A stretch of DNA of 64,000 bases from Timonella sp031979385 (GTDB taxonomy: Bacteria; Actinomycetota; Actinomycetes; Actinomycetales; Cellulomonadaceae). The DNA lies in assembly GCA_031979385.1 (NCBI GenBank), contig DALZEF010000006.1:96263-160262 (forward strand), given 5' to 3'. The translations under genes were made by a program, and so were the position numbers. The first letter of the stretch is position 1; every line of letters starts with the position of its first letter. Below are positions 1 through 8,437 of this stretch, piece after piece. The notes under the pieces were generated by a model. That model was not told the DNA's origin. It ran no database searches and was given only the letters and a program-made list of their open reading frames with translations.

Positions 1-942
1 CTGGTCGAGTCCACTGACCCGCCCTAACGTCGCCACAAGGCGTTTGCTCTCTTTGCGACGAGCATCAAATTTCCGGCGCAGCGTACGTCGCGCGGGAAGC
101 ACGGAGGCTGGCACGAGGTCCATAATGACCTCGGCATGCCCTTCCAACACGGTCATGAGCGCGGTGATCTTCGCGATCTCCTCGCGCTGCTGATCGTTCA
201 GGAGCCGGTCGATGACCGAGTCCCTGCCCCGCAGCGATTCCGCGAGCGCCCGCGCCCATTCGAGGAGTGAGCTCTCCGAGTCAAAACTCCGCACGACCGT
301 TTCAAGGCGTTCGCGCATATAGCTCGGCAGCCAGTCGGCGGCAGCGAACTGGAGCGCGTGCGTGTATTCGTGCAGGGACACCCACAACGCGAACTGCTTG
401 AGGTCAACGGCCATTGCCCGTTGGAAGACGAGCACGTTTGGAGCCACGAGCAGAAGTTGCCCCGGAGAACTACCCCGTTCACGAGTGGACTCGAGGTTGG
501 GTGCGAACTGTCCGAGTGTTTTCTGCGCCAAGAACGTGAGCACGGCAACGGTCTCAACCGTCCCGTTCAAGTCGGTCGGGTCTGGAACCCCCTCAAGTGG
601 CTCCGCCTCATCCACGCCGAACAGATCCGCCATGGACTTGGCCGCGTAGTGTGCCCAACCGGGACGATCCACGACAAGGACATCGGCCAGATGGTCCGTG
701 TGAAGATCCAGATGCCGTGCGCTCGGCTGCAGTCTACTCGTGGTTCGCACATGTTTCTCTGCAACGGCCGCCTGCTCTCGCAACGCAGACACGACCTCCT
801 CAGCCTTGAGTTTCGAGACTCCTGGACCGGGGTTGACGATAGTGCCCACAAGGCGGGCCGCCTTCTCCCAAGAGGTTTGCGGCTGAGGCCGTGAGCGGAC
901 AAGAGGAGCCGCGAGTTCCTTCACGAACTCCTTGAACTGCAT
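1..942 (-). CDS. Zinc-dependent metalloprotease, DUF2342 family (3' end cut by window)
   Basis: An open frame runs from an ATG at 942 to the window edge without a stop, giving 314 codons of a protein usually about 350-480 residues long. It begins MQFKEFVKELAAP and carries the zinc-binding HEYTH (HExxH) motif at about residues 191-195 (bases 358-372), preceded by a hydrophobic stretch and followed by a Leu/Ala-rich helical region. This is the actinobacterial DUF2342 family, annotated as zinc-dependent metalloprotease or coenzyme F420-associated protein; its substrate is unknown. It lies 137 bp downstream of the D-Ala-D-Ala carboxypeptidase on the same strand, the usual actinobacterial order, in which tilS and hpt normally follow beyond the edge. 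The family call is secure; the biochemical role is not. Confidence 0.85.
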   Translation of the reverse strand, partial: MQFKEFVKELAAPLVRSRPQPQTSWEKAARLVGTIVNPGPGVSKLKAEEVVSALREQAAVAEKHVRTTSRLQPSARHLDLHTDHLADVLVVDRPGWAHYAAKSMADLFGVDEAEPLEGVPDPTDLNGTVETVAVLTFLAQKTLGQFAPNLESTRERGSSPGQLLLVAPNVLVFQRAMAVDLKQFALWVSLHEYTHALQFAAADWLPSYMRERLETVVRSFDSESSLLEWARALAESLRGRDSVIDRLLNDQQREEIAKITALMTVLEGHAEVIMDLVPASVLPARRTLRRKFDARRKESKRLVATLGRVSGLDQ

Positions 943-1079
943 CGTGTTCCCGCCTTACCAAGCACCCTGAGTGCCTACCGTGCTTTCCTTCGCCTGTGGG
1001 TCCATGGCCCGTGGCCTTTTCCCGGGCCGCTGCCGCGTCATACGCTTCCGTACCGCAGATGTGTCCCCTTGAACTTAGC

Positions 1080-2498
1080 CTAGTTGCAGCCGCACTCCGA
1101 GACTTTTTCCACGAACGCGTCGACAGCGCGCCGCACACCCCACTGAGCGCCAGGCTCTGTCTTGTCTGCGATCACAACAAAGTTCAGTTGCCTTTGGTCA
1201 AGTGTGACAAGGGTGCCCGCGAGCGCAGTCACCCCCGTCAAAGATCCGGTCTTGGCGCGTACCAGCCCTCGTCCATTGCGTAACTCGTAGCGATCGTGCA
1301 AAGTTCCGTTCAGGTAGCCAACCGGAAGATTGATCACTCCAGTGTTCAGGTGCGGGTACTCCGGAGAAACCATGAGATTCAAAACGTCGTTGACCAGTTG
1401 AGCCGTCACCCGCGATGTGTCTCCAAGGCCCGAGCAGTCCACCAGGTCCACGCCGGTTGTGTTGAGGCCAAGTTTCTCAAGTCCCTGAACCACAGCAGTC
1501 GTGGCTCCCGCGAACGATGCGGGCAAGCCACGGTCAAGCGCAATCGTATGGCCCACGATCTCCGTGATGGCGTTGTCAGAGGTCTTCAGGAAATACGAGA
1601 CGATATCGGCGATGGGCGCAGATTTCACCTCCGCGATCACCGCCTCGTTGCCCGTGCTCATTGCCACGCCAGGTGAGTTGAACGTCCGATGCGAGACCTT
1701 CCCCTCGACGGTGATACCGCGCTCCTTGAGACGTTCCGCGAATATCTTGGCTGCCTCAACCTCAGGATCACGGTAACGGGCCGCGTATTCGCCCTCACCC
1801 TTGCGCGCCACGTCAACCGCGAATGCGGACACAGGTGCCACCCAGCCCGCTGAAACGCTGTCCTCTTCCCACGGCCCGATGTCGTTGCCAATGAAAATCG
1901 AGTCATCCACATAGAGCCGCACCGTCTCGGTTCCATCAAGCTTCAGCCTGCTCGCCGCCTGATCCGCGAGTTCCGCCAGCCCTGCATAGCCGTTGGTCGT
2001 CGTGACGTCCCCCGCCTCTGCGGCAAGCATCATGTCGCCCTCACCAGCCAAGTAGAGGCTGTCACCGGATCGTAGAACCCGAGTGCGGAGCTGTTTGTCG
2101 TGATTGAGCTGGTCCAAGGCGACAACCGCAGTCAGAAGTTTCTGGACGGAAGCAGGGACAACCCGCTTCGTTGGATTGTGGCTCGCGATGATCTCCCCAC
2201 TCTGAGAATCGGATACCACCACGGCGACGCTCTTACCGAGCACATCCTCGTCATCGACCAGTTCATCGACGAGTTCCTGAACGGCGGCGGCTGACGGGAT
2301 GGATCCGTCGAGCGCATGGTTCGGCACCTCGATCGTGTCTGAGGACTCAGGAAACACCACCGTGGGGAAGGGTTCGGGCGCAGGTATCTCCGGCGAGTTG
2401 GTCAACATGCCGGGCACGCGGTCATTGATGTCCGCCCACACGTATCCGCCCGCTCCGATGAGCGCGATCACGAGTGTGCCGCTGACTACTTTCGACAT
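1080..2498 (-). CDS. dacB: D-alanyl-D-alanine carboxypeptidase/endopeptidase, S13 (PBP4-type)
   Basis: Low-molecular-weight penicillin-binding protein that trims D-Ala from peptidoglycan stem peptides outside the membrane. I start it at the ATG at 2498 (MSKVVSGTLVIALIG...), because a membrane anchor/signal follows at once; the frame is open 20 codons further upstream. From this start the three serine-acyltransferase motifs are in place: SVQK with nucleophile Ser117 and Lys120, SDN at 307-309, and KTG at 416-418. The length of 472 residues fits family S13 with its extra inserted domain. It is divergent from ppa and lies upstream of the DUF2342 metalloprotease on the same strand, a conserved actinobacterial neighbourhood. 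The exact start is uncertain because no strong ribosome binding site is visible. Confidence 0.9.
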   Translation of the reverse strand: MSKVVSGTLVIALIGAGGYVWADINDRVPGMLTNSPEIPAPEPFPTVVFPESSDTIEVPNHALDGSIPSAAAVQELVDELVDDEDVLGKSVAVVVSDSQSGEIIASHNPTKRVVPASVQKLLTAVVALDQLNHDKQLRTRVLRSGDSLYLAGEGDMMLAAEAGDVTTTNGYAGLAELADQAASRLKLDGTETVRLYVDDSIFIGNDIGPWEEDSVSAGWVAPVSAFAVDVARKGEGEYAARYRDPEVEAAKIFAERLKERGITVEGKVSHRTFNSPGVAMSTGNEAVIAEVKSAPIADIVSYFLKTSDNAITEIVGHTIALDRGLPASFAGATTAVVQGLEKLGLNTTGVDLVDCSGLGDTSRVTAQLVNDVLNLMVSPEYPHLNTGVINLPVGYLNGTLHDRYELRNGRGLVRAKTGSLTGVTALAGTLVTLDQRQLNFVVIADKTEPGAQWGVRRAVDAFVEKVSECGCN

Positions 2499-2793
2499 CA
2501 GTCCCACGGTCGGTTCATTCCTTTGGATAATTGCGGTTGGGCATACACGGTACCGCACGCATTGCTGGTTGCACTGTCAATCAGCGTCGCCACGGACACC
2601 TCTCGCATCGGCAGGTCGGCCATGCGGGTGAGTCCAGCCTATGGGTGCGGGACACGGATCACAACGATTTACCCCATGTCGCGTAGGATTGTCGTTTACC
2701 CTTGAAAAGGTCAGGAAGACCTGCTTACCAGTCTAATAAAGACACCTCCTAGGCGCGTAACCCGCCCAGGTCATGGTGCATCGGAGGAACATC
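2499..2793. other. Divergent intergenic region dacB/ppa
   Basis: This 295-bp region holds the promoters of two divergent genes. On the ppa side there is a TTGAAA at 2702-2707 and a short perfect inverted repeat AGGTC-N5-GACCT at 2708-2722, followed by an AT-rich stretch (2731-2740). No small gene or RNA could be recognised. Confidence 0.4.
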
Positions 2794-3294
2794 GTGGAAT
2801 TCGACGTCACTATCGAGATTCCTAAGGGTCAACGCAACAAGTACGAAGTTGACCACAAGACGGGCCGAATCCGTCTGGACCGCATGCTCTTTACATCGAC
2901 TCGTTACCCAGATGACTACGGTTTCATTGAGGGCACTCTTGGTGAGGACGGCGACCCGCTGGACGCACTGGTACTGCTCGATGAGCCAACGTTTCCTGGG
3001 TGTTTGATCAACTGTCGCGCTTTGGGCATGTTCCGCATGTCCGATGAGGCCGGCGGCGATGACAAGGTGCTGTGTGTACCAACCGCTGATCAGCGTGCGG
3101 CGTGGCGTCAGGACATCGATGACGTGTCCGATTTCCACCGCCTTGAGGTTCAGCACTTCTTCGAGGTCTACAAGGACCTAGAACCCGGAAAATCAGTGGA
3201 AGGCGCCCACTGGGTGGGTCGCGCGGAAGCTGAAGCAGAGATTCTCCGTTCGTTCGAGCGTGCGAAGGAAGCCGGCTACTACCACGATCACTAG
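2794..3294 (+). CDS. ppa: Inorganic pyrophosphatase (family I, soluble)
   Basis: Hydrolyses pyrophosphate to phosphate in the cytoplasm, which drives biosynthetic reactions. The start is the GTG at 2794: a GGAGGA ribosome binding site at 2783-2788 sits five bases ahead of it, and the protein then begins MEFDVTIEIPKGQRNKYEVD as its actinobacterial homologues do. An in-frame ATG at 2773 lies upstream of that site and is unlikely. The 166-residue length is normal. The signature Asp-rich segment DGDPLDALVLL, with the Mg2+-binding aspartates, and the YPDDYGF block are intact. A strong bidirectional hairpin terminator follows at 3438-3470, separating it from the convergent NlpC/P60 gene. Confidence 0.97.
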   Translation: MEFDVTIEIPKGQRNKYEVDHKTGRIRLDRMLFTSTRYPDDYGFIEGTLGEDGDPLDALVLLDEPTFPGCLINCRALGMFRMSDEAGGDDKVLCVPTADQRAAWRQDIDDVSDFHRLEVQHFFEVYKDLEPGKSVEGAHWVGRAEAEAEILRSFERAKEAGYYHDH

Positions 3295-3437
3295 GGGAGA
3301 TTGCGAATGGTGGGGCCCGCAACGCGGCAAGGCGCCTGCCAACAGGTAATCGAACGTAGGTGATCGTCCACATGCACGACCACCAAGGGATCGTGCCTCT
3401 TCCACTCTTCTGAGCAGTTCGGTGGATGACCAACACA

Positions 3438-3470
3438 GTGGGTCTTGGCGTTCAGCCAAGACCCACTTTT
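3438..3470. terminator. Rho-independent terminator after ppa (bidirectional)
   Basis: A perfect 12-bp GC-rich stem (3438-3449 with 3455-3466) has a 5-base loop and is followed by TTTT on the plus strand. It lies between the convergent ppa and NlpC/P60 genes and can serve both. Confidence 0.85.
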
Positions 3471-3497
3471 GTGTCTTCTAGTCGATGCTGGACTAAG

Positions 3498-5027
3498 TTA
3501 CGGGCGCCCTGCGTATGGCATGAGCCGAGAGTCATACCGTACCGAGGTGATCCGCAGAGGCACGCCAGGCTGTGACGCCTCGATCATCTGACCGTCGCCG
3601 ATGTACATCGCGACGTGCGTGATCGAATCGGCATCGTTTGTGGCCGCACCGGACCCCCAGAACAACAGGTCGCCTGGACGCATGTCCGAGATCTTGATCT
3701 TGAGTACTTGCTTGTACTGCGAGCGGGACGTACGGGTGATGTTCACTCCGGCAGCCGCCCAGGCAACCGATGTCAATCCTGAGCAGTCGAACGCGTTAGG
3801 CCCGGTCCCACCGAACTGGTAGGGCTTCCCAAGATGCTTGCGAGCCTCGGCTATCGCGGTTCTCCCCTTTGCCGCGCTTCCAGACGAACGGCCCTTACCC
3901 AGTCCATAGGGGTCGGAACTAGGTCGTGTTGGGGTTGATGTGGGGCTCGGCGAAGGAGTGCTCGTGCGGGTCGGCGATGGAGAGGGACTCGATGTCGGTT
4001 CGGGTTCCTGTGTTGGCTCTGGCTCACTTGTGCGAGTCGGAGTCGGCGATGGGCTGTTCGTGCGCGTGGGCTCGGGTTCCGGCTCTGTTGTCTGCGTCGG
4101 TTCCGGTTCGGTTGTTTGCGTCGGTTCCGCAGTGCGCGTGGGCTCGCTCGTGCCCGGTTCTGGTTCCGGGCTCTGGCTTGGCTGCGGACGCGGTGCCTCA
4201 TCTACCTCAACGTTGTTGTCTTGGTTTTGCTCTTCTTGACGCGCGATGCGGTCACGTGCAGCCTGTTCTTCCGCTTCTTGGCGTTGGCGTGCCAGTTCAT
4301 CTTGGCGGCGTTGTTCCTCTTCGATCGAGGCTTGGCGTGCGGCAGCGGCCTGCGCGATGAGTTCACCTCGACGCGTTTCAGCCTCTCGGGTTTTCTGTTC
4401 GGCCTGGGCTTCAAGCAGTTGGGCTTCAGCGAGCGCATCCGTTGCGGCATCGCGCTTCTCGCGTGCCTCTTGGGTTGCCTCGAGGGCTTTGCGCTGCAGG
4501 ATCTCGGCAACGAGCTTGTCTACCTCGAATTGTTGGAGACGTTCATCGGTCTTCGCATTGACCTTGTTGAGCGCCTCAGCTTCGATGACCAGGGTTTCGA
4601 GGCCGTCCGCGAGTAGGAATGCTCCCAACGCGTCCAGCGAGTTCGAGCCACGCGAGGATTCACGGGCAATGCGTGCGATGAACCTGCGTGACTCCTGGGC
4701 ACGCTCACCTGCAACCTGAGCTTTCTCTGCGGCGGCATCCGCAAAGTCAGACGCCTTCTGGTACTCCTCAACGGCCGTCACATATTCTTCGCCAGCCTGT
4801 AACACCGCCTCGTAGGCGGCCTGCTGCTCGGTTTCGAGTTGAGCGATCGCAGCGTCGAGCTCTGCAAGAGTCGTGGCATCGCGCGCCGCGTCCGAGGGGT
4901 CGTCGGGTTCCGCAACTGCGGGCACGGCAAGCGGTATCGACACCAGCAGGAGTGATGCGATCACGGTGGAAAGGAATCGCAGGGCTCTCGGCTTACGTGC
5001 CTGAGGTGCGGGAACTGTCGCTGACAT
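3498..5027 (-). CDS. Secreted NlpC/P60 peptidoglycan endopeptidase with coiled coil
   Basis: Cell-wall hydrolase of 509 residues. A signal peptide occupies roughly residues 15-39, ending PAVA. A long coiled-coil region follows (about 50-265, rich in Ala, Glu and Gln), then a low-complexity linker of Pro/Glu/Thr/Ser repeats (about 275-375) likely to span the wall. The C-terminal NlpC/P60 domain covers about 390-509. The catalytic Cys415 in FDCSGL and His471 in THVAMYIG are present, with the usual RPGDLLFW block between. This architecture matches RipA/CwlO-like D,L-endopeptidases that cut gamma-D-Glu-mDAP (or Lys/Orn) stems during cell separation; the exact bond is inferred. The 5' region has no recognisable c-di-AMP riboswitch. 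Confidence 0.93.
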   Translation of the reverse strand: MSATVPAPQARKPRALRFLSTVIASLLLVSIPLAVPAVAEPDDPSDAARDATTLAELDAAIAQLETEQQAAYEAVLQAGEEYVTAVEEYQKASDFADAAAEKAQVAGERAQESRRFIARIARESSRGSNSLDALGAFLLADGLETLVIEAEALNKVNAKTDERLQQFEVDKLVAEILQRKALEATQEAREKRDAATDALAEAQLLEAQAEQKTREAETRRGELIAQAAAARQASIEEEQRRQDELARQRQEAEEQAARDRIARQEEQNQDNNVEVDEAPRPQPSQSPEPEPGTSEPTRTAEPTQTTEPEPTQTTEPEPEPTRTNSPSPTPTRTSEPEPTQEPEPTSSPSPSPTRTSTPSPSPTSTPTRPSSDPYGLGKGRSSGSAAKGRTAIAEARKHLGKPYQFGGTGPNAFDCSGLTSVAWAAAGVNITRTSRSQYKQVLKIKISDMRPGDLLFWGSGAATNDADSITHVAMYIGDGQMIEASQPGVPLRITSVRYDSRLMPYAGRP

Positions 5028-5214
5028 GGGTGAGCCTGGCGTGAACTTTCTTTGGATGGGTAGATCTCCTCATTCGAGACTACTAAGGGTGAAGCGTTTG
5101 TGGTGGGCGAAACGCAATAGTTCACACTTTTCTGACAAGTTTTCGCGCCTTTGGATTGGCGACAATACGAATCGTTACCCACACCTCCTAACCACACGGG
5201 AGGGCCGAAAAGAG

Positions 5215-5276
5215 CCCGGAGGTCTGTACAAAATACACACCACCGGACCAAAAACCGCCCACCGAGTTGGGTGGGG
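5215..5276. repeat. Intergenic palindromic element, copy A (degenerate)
   Basis: This stretch shares an ordered set of blocks with the elements at 52976-53044 and 56127-56188: a CCGG-containing left arm, an ACAAAAT loop, CCGGACCAAAAA, then CCCACCGAGTTGGGTGGG. The last 18 bases are identical to the copy at 56 kb. It sits upstream of the NlpC/P60 gene. The left arm is degenerate. Confidence 0.55.
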
Positions 5277-5441
5277 TAAAGGTGGGCAGGGCGGAGTGAA
5301 GGCAGGATGGAGAGGTGCAAGGCGAGAGTTAGTTCGAGATGGATAGACCACAGCCTCCAAAATCCCAAAATGTGGATGGTTCTGTTTTGAATCGTGTCCA
5401 GAAGATGAGAATTCCCGCCAAAACACTTTTCTATCGCCGCC

Positions 5442-5459
5442 TAGACATGACATGGTCTA
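5442..5459. promoter_or_regulatory. McbR-like inverted repeat before metYX leader
   Basis: A TAGAC-N8-GTCTA inverted repeat with perfect 5-bp arms ends four bases before the leader ORF start. The arms equal those of the Corynebacterium McbR operator (TAGAC-N6-GTCTA), the TetR-type repressor of methionine and cysteine genes, but the spacer here is 8 and not 6. Its position over the presumed -10 region fits a repressor site. The identity of the regulator is inferred. Confidence 0.45.
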
Positions 5460-5463
5460 AACC

Positions 5464-5487
5464 ATGACCAAGCGAATGTGTTGCTGA
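5464..5487 (+). CDS. Cys-Cys leader peptide (putative attenuator uORF) for metYX
   Basis: A seven-codon ORF, ATG to TGA, encodes MTKRMCC with two adjacent Cys codons (TGT TGC) just before the stop. There is no ribosome binding site, and the ATG lies only a few bases after an AT-rich box, so a leaderless transcript is plausible. In mycobacteria, leaderless short ORFs ending in consecutive Cys codons are known to act as cysteine-responsive attenuators of sulfur genes. The stop overlaps TGACCAC (5485-5491), which is complementary to GTGGTCA at 5527-5533, so ribosome stalling could alter folding of the leader. The metY start is 200 bases downstream. Function is inferred from position and composition. 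Confidence 0.5.
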   Translation: MTKRMCC

Positions 5488-5508
5488 CCACCCACTCAAC
5501 GGCTCCCC

Positions 5509-5518
5509 NNNNNNNNNN
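5509..5518. other. Assembly gap (10 N) in the metY leader
   Basis: Ten N bases interrupt the metY leader, so part of it is missing and its true length is unknown. The gap lies between complementary heptamers at 5485-5491 and 5527-5533, that is, inside a possible hairpin, which may be why the assembly broke there. The rest of 5488-5687 shows no gene. Confidence 0.95.
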
Positions 5519-5687
5519 GCAGCCAAGTGGTCACCCGCCCATGCATTCGCATCCCGCCTGGCCGAAGCCCAGCCTTGCACTGACGCTGGCCCGGATCACA
5601 CGCGAATTCACGGCGAGCATGACAATCATGCGCACCACGCAGCCAGGGTGGCACCAACCACAACCCACCACTGACTCGGAGAACACC

Positions 5688-7019
5688 ATGACTTCAGCCA
5701 ACTGGTCCTTTGAAACCCGCCAGGTACACGCCGGACAGGAAGCAGACCCAACCACCGGTGCCCGCGCACTACCGATCTACCAGACCACCTCGTTCGTCTT
5801 CCCTGATGCACAGGTCGCGGCCGACCGCTTCGCGCTCAAGGATCTCGGACCGATCTACACCCGCATCGGCAACCCCACCCAGGGCGTTGTGGAAGAACGC
5901 GTTGCCTCGCTTGAAGGCGGAGTCGGCGCGCTCCTGCTTGCGTCCGGTCAAGCGGCAGAGACCTTCGCAATCCTCAACATCGCTGAGGCAGGCGACCACA
6001 TCGTTGCCAGCCCTTCGCTGTATGGCGGAACCTACAACCTGTTCAAGCACACGCTCAAGAAGTTCGGAATTGAGACCACCTTCGTTGAGGACCCACACGA
6101 CCTCGAACAGTGGCGTGCTGCCGTCAAGGACAATACCAAACTGTTCTTTGCGGAGACGATTCCCAACCCGAAGGCTGACATCCTCGACATCGAGGGTGTC
6201 GCTGGCGTGGCGCACGAGATCGGTCTGCCACTCATTGTGGACAACACGGTTGCGACCCCGTACCTGATCCGTCCATTCGAGTGGGGCGCGGACATCATCG
6301 TGCACTCGGCGACCAAGTATCTGGGCGGACACGGCACAGCAATCGGCGGCGTGATCGTTGACTCGGGTAACTTCGACTTCGCTCAGTACCCCGAGCGTTT
6401 CCCCAACTACAACACCCCTGACCCGTCCTACAACGGCCTCGTCTATGCGCGCGACCTCGGGGTGAACGGAATCCTTGGCGCGAACCTCGCGTTCATCCTC
6501 AAGGCTCGCGTGCAGTTGTTGCGCGACCTCGGTTCGGCTATCTCGCCATTCAACGCATTCCTGATTGCGCAGGGTCTCGAAACCCTGTCACTGCGCATCG
6601 AACGCCACGTTGAGAACGCACAGAAGATCGCCCAGTGGCTTGAGGCTCGCGACGATGTCACCCAGATTCATTACGCTGGGCTCGAGAGTTCACCCTGGTA
6701 TGCGAACGCGCAGAAGTATTCGCCGCGCGGCGCTGGGGCGATCGTAGCGTTTGACGTGGAGGGTGGTTCTGAGGCCGGACAGGCCTTTGTCTCAGCTCTC
6801 AAACTGCACTCCAACGTGGCGAATATCGGTGACGTGAAGTCGCTCGTGATCCACCCAGCGTCCACCACCCACTCCCAGTTGACCGAAGAGGCCCTCCTGG
6901 CGGCTGGGGTCACCCCCGGGCTGGTTCGCCTGTCCGTGGGTATCGAGAACGTCGATGACATCATCGCCGATCTCGAACTGGGCTTTGCTGCTGCCGCGGC
7001 AGTGGCAGGCGAGAGCTAA
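5688..7019 (+). CDS. metY: O-acetylhomoserine aminocarboxypropyltransferase (sulfhydrylase)
   Basis: PLP enzyme of the Cys/Met metabolism family that makes homocysteine from O-acetylhomoserine and sulfide in the cytoplasm. The start is ATG 5688 (MTSANWSFETRQVHAGQE), with a CGGAGA ribosome binding site just upstream; the frame is open further back through the N gap, but that part is leader. The 443-residue length is typical of MetY rather than the shorter MetB/MetC enzymes. The PLP lysine is Lys210 in HSATKYLGGHG, and the DNTVATPYLIRP block that packs on the cofactor is present. It is followed 88 bp later by metX, which supplies its substrate. An inverted repeat and a Cys leader ORF upstream suggest control by sulfur supply. 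Confidence 0.95.
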   Translation: MTSANWSFETRQVHAGQEADPTTGARALPIYQTTSFVFPDAQVAADRFALKDLGPIYTRIGNPTQGVVEERVASLEGGVGALLLASGQAAETFAILNIAEAGDHIVASPSLYGGTYNLFKHTLKKFGIETTFVEDPHDLEQWRAAVKDNTKLFFAETIPNPKADILDIEGVAGVAHEIGLPLIVDNTVATPYLIRPFEWGADIIVHSATKYLGGHGTAIGGVIVDSGNFDFAQYPERFPNYNTPDPSYNGLVYARDLGVNGILGANLAFILKARVQLLRDLGSAISPFNAFLIAQGLETLSLRIERHVENAQKIAQWLEARDDVTQIHYAGLESSPWYANAQKYSPRGAGAIVAFDVEGGSEAGQAFVSALKLHSNVANIGDVKSLVIHPASTTHSQLTEEALLAAGVTPGLVRLSVGIENVDDIIADLELGFAAAAAVAGES

Positions 7020-7045
7020 ATCTCGCACGCAAGGTTGATGTAAAG

Positions 7046-7086
7046 ATGCGCGCGTGGTGTCCGATTGGTAGACACCACGCGCGCAT
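7046..7086. other. Perfect 16-bp intercistronic hairpin between metY and metX
   Basis: The arms 7046-7061 and 7071-7086 are exact inverted repeats, largely GCGC-rich, with a 9-base loop and no T-tract afterwards. Without a T-run it is a weak terminator candidate. It may stabilise or partly attenuate the mRNA between the two genes. Confidence 0.7.
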
Positions 7087-7107
7087 CAGCCCATAGAAGG
7101 CAATATC

Positions 7108-8343
7108 GTGATCAGTATGAGTTCGAGCCCGCAGTTCCAAGCACGCGAATGGGTCCGGGATTCCACCCCGGTTCGCCCAGTGAGTCTGCGTGCTCGGATG
7201 CTTCCTGTCTCTGGTGCCTGGCGCACCGGTTCACCCGCTGGGCTTCGCTCGTTCATGCATATCGGTGATCTGGAACTCGAGGCCGGCGGCGTGCTACCCA
7301 ACGTATCAATCGCGTATGAGACGTGGGGCACGCTCAATGAGGCGGGCGACAATGCCATCTTGGTTCTGCACGCGCTCACGGGCGACTCGCATGTCACCCG
7401 CACCACCACTCACGCAACCGAAGATGAGCCCGTAGGTTGGTGGGAGGACATGGTTGGTCCCGGCGCACCCATCGACACGAACAAATTCTTTGTAGTCGCC
7501 CCCAACGTACTGGGAGGCTGTCAGGGCACCACCGGTCCAGCCACCGACGCGCCCGACGGCAAACCGTGGGGCAGTCAATTCCCGGTTATCACGATTCGAG
7601 ACCAGGTGTCCGCCGAAATCGAGTTCACCAAGGCGCTTGGCCTCACCTCGTGGAACTTGATCATCGGTGCGTCCATGGGCGGTCTACGGGTACTCGAGTG
7701 GGGCATCATGGGGCCTGAACGCGGCGTTCGCGTTGGTGCGCTCGGCGTTATCGCCGCCTCATCCCAGGCCACTGGGGACCAGATCGCTTGGGCACACCCA
7801 CAGATCGCGGTGATCGAGGCTGACCCGTACTTCAACGGCGGCGACTACTACGACGCCCCAGATGGCGAAGGACCAACCACCGGTCTCGGTATTGCCCGGC
7901 AGATCGCACACACGACCTATCGCAGTGCACGCGAGCTGGACGAACGGTTTGGTCGCATCCCGCAAAACGCGGAGGACCCCATGTATGGCGGACGGTTTGC
8001 CGTCCAGTCCTACCTTGACCACCACGCGGACAAGTTGGCCAAGCGGTTCGACGCCAACAGTTACCTGGTGCTCACGCAGGCGATGCTCACACACGATCTG
8101 GGGCGTGATCGAGGCGGCATACGTGATGCACTCAAACTAATCAAGTGCCCCACGCTCATCGTCGCGGTGGATTCCGACCGGTTGTTCCTACCGCACGAGT
8201 CACACAAAATGTCTGCTCTCATTCCCGGCGCAGAACCCACCAAGATCCTGCATTCGGATTTTGGGCATGACGGATTCTTAATCGAATTCGATCAGCTTGC
8301 CCCGATGGTTGGTAAGTTCGTGCGCAAGCATGTTGGGGTCTAG
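7108..8343 (+). CDS. metX: Homoserine O-acetyltransferase
   Basis: Acetylates homoserine with acetyl-CoA, the first committed step toward methionine, and feeds MetY encoded just upstream. I use GTG 7108, with AGAAGG at 7095-7100 as ribosome binding site; ATG 7117 is the alternative. The 411-residue alpha/beta hydrolase carries HALTGDSH (about 88-95), LGGCQGTTGP (oxyanion region) and nucleophile Ser189 in GASMGG. The Asp (AVDSDRLFLP) and His (DFGHDGF) of the triad lie near the C-terminus. By sequence alone a homoserine succinyltransferase of the same fold is not excluded, but pairing with metY favours acetylation. Confidence 0.94.
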   Translation: MISMSSSPQFQAREWVRDSTPVRPVSLRARMLPVSGAWRTGSPAGLRSFMHIGDLELEAGGVLPNVSIAYETWGTLNEAGDNAILVLHALTGDSHVTRTTTHATEDEPVGWWEDMVGPGAPIDTNKFFVVAPNVLGGCQGTTGPATDAPDGKPWGSQFPVITIRDQVSAEIEFTKALGLTSWNLIIGASMGGLRVLEWGIMGPERGVRVGALGVIAASSQATGDQIAWAHPQIAVIEADPYFNGGDYYDAPDGEGPTTGLGIARQIAHTTYRSARELDERFGRIPQNAEDPMYGGRFAVQSYLDHHADKLAKRFDANSYLVLTQAMLTHDLGRDRGGIRDALKLIKCPTLIVAVDSDRLFLPHESHKMSALIPGAEPTKILHSDFGHDGFLIEFDQLAPMVGKFVRKHVGV

Positions 8344-8437
8344 TCTTCACGTAACCTCCTCACAAGTTGGCCTGTAGAAGAGCCATCTGGGACGTTTTGA
8401 CGATTCAGATACCTTCCAGCAGTCGTACAGTGGAGGC

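Noticed and set aside
5028..5441. c-di-AMP (ydaO) riboswitch before the NlpC/P60 gene
   Set aside because: Such riboswitches often precede these genes in actinobacteria, but I could not match the conserved core here.
5488..5687. SAM riboswitch before metY
   Set aside because: None of the SAM-I or SAM-IV core blocks (GGCAACC and flanks) could be aligned; the N gap leaves this not fully excluded.
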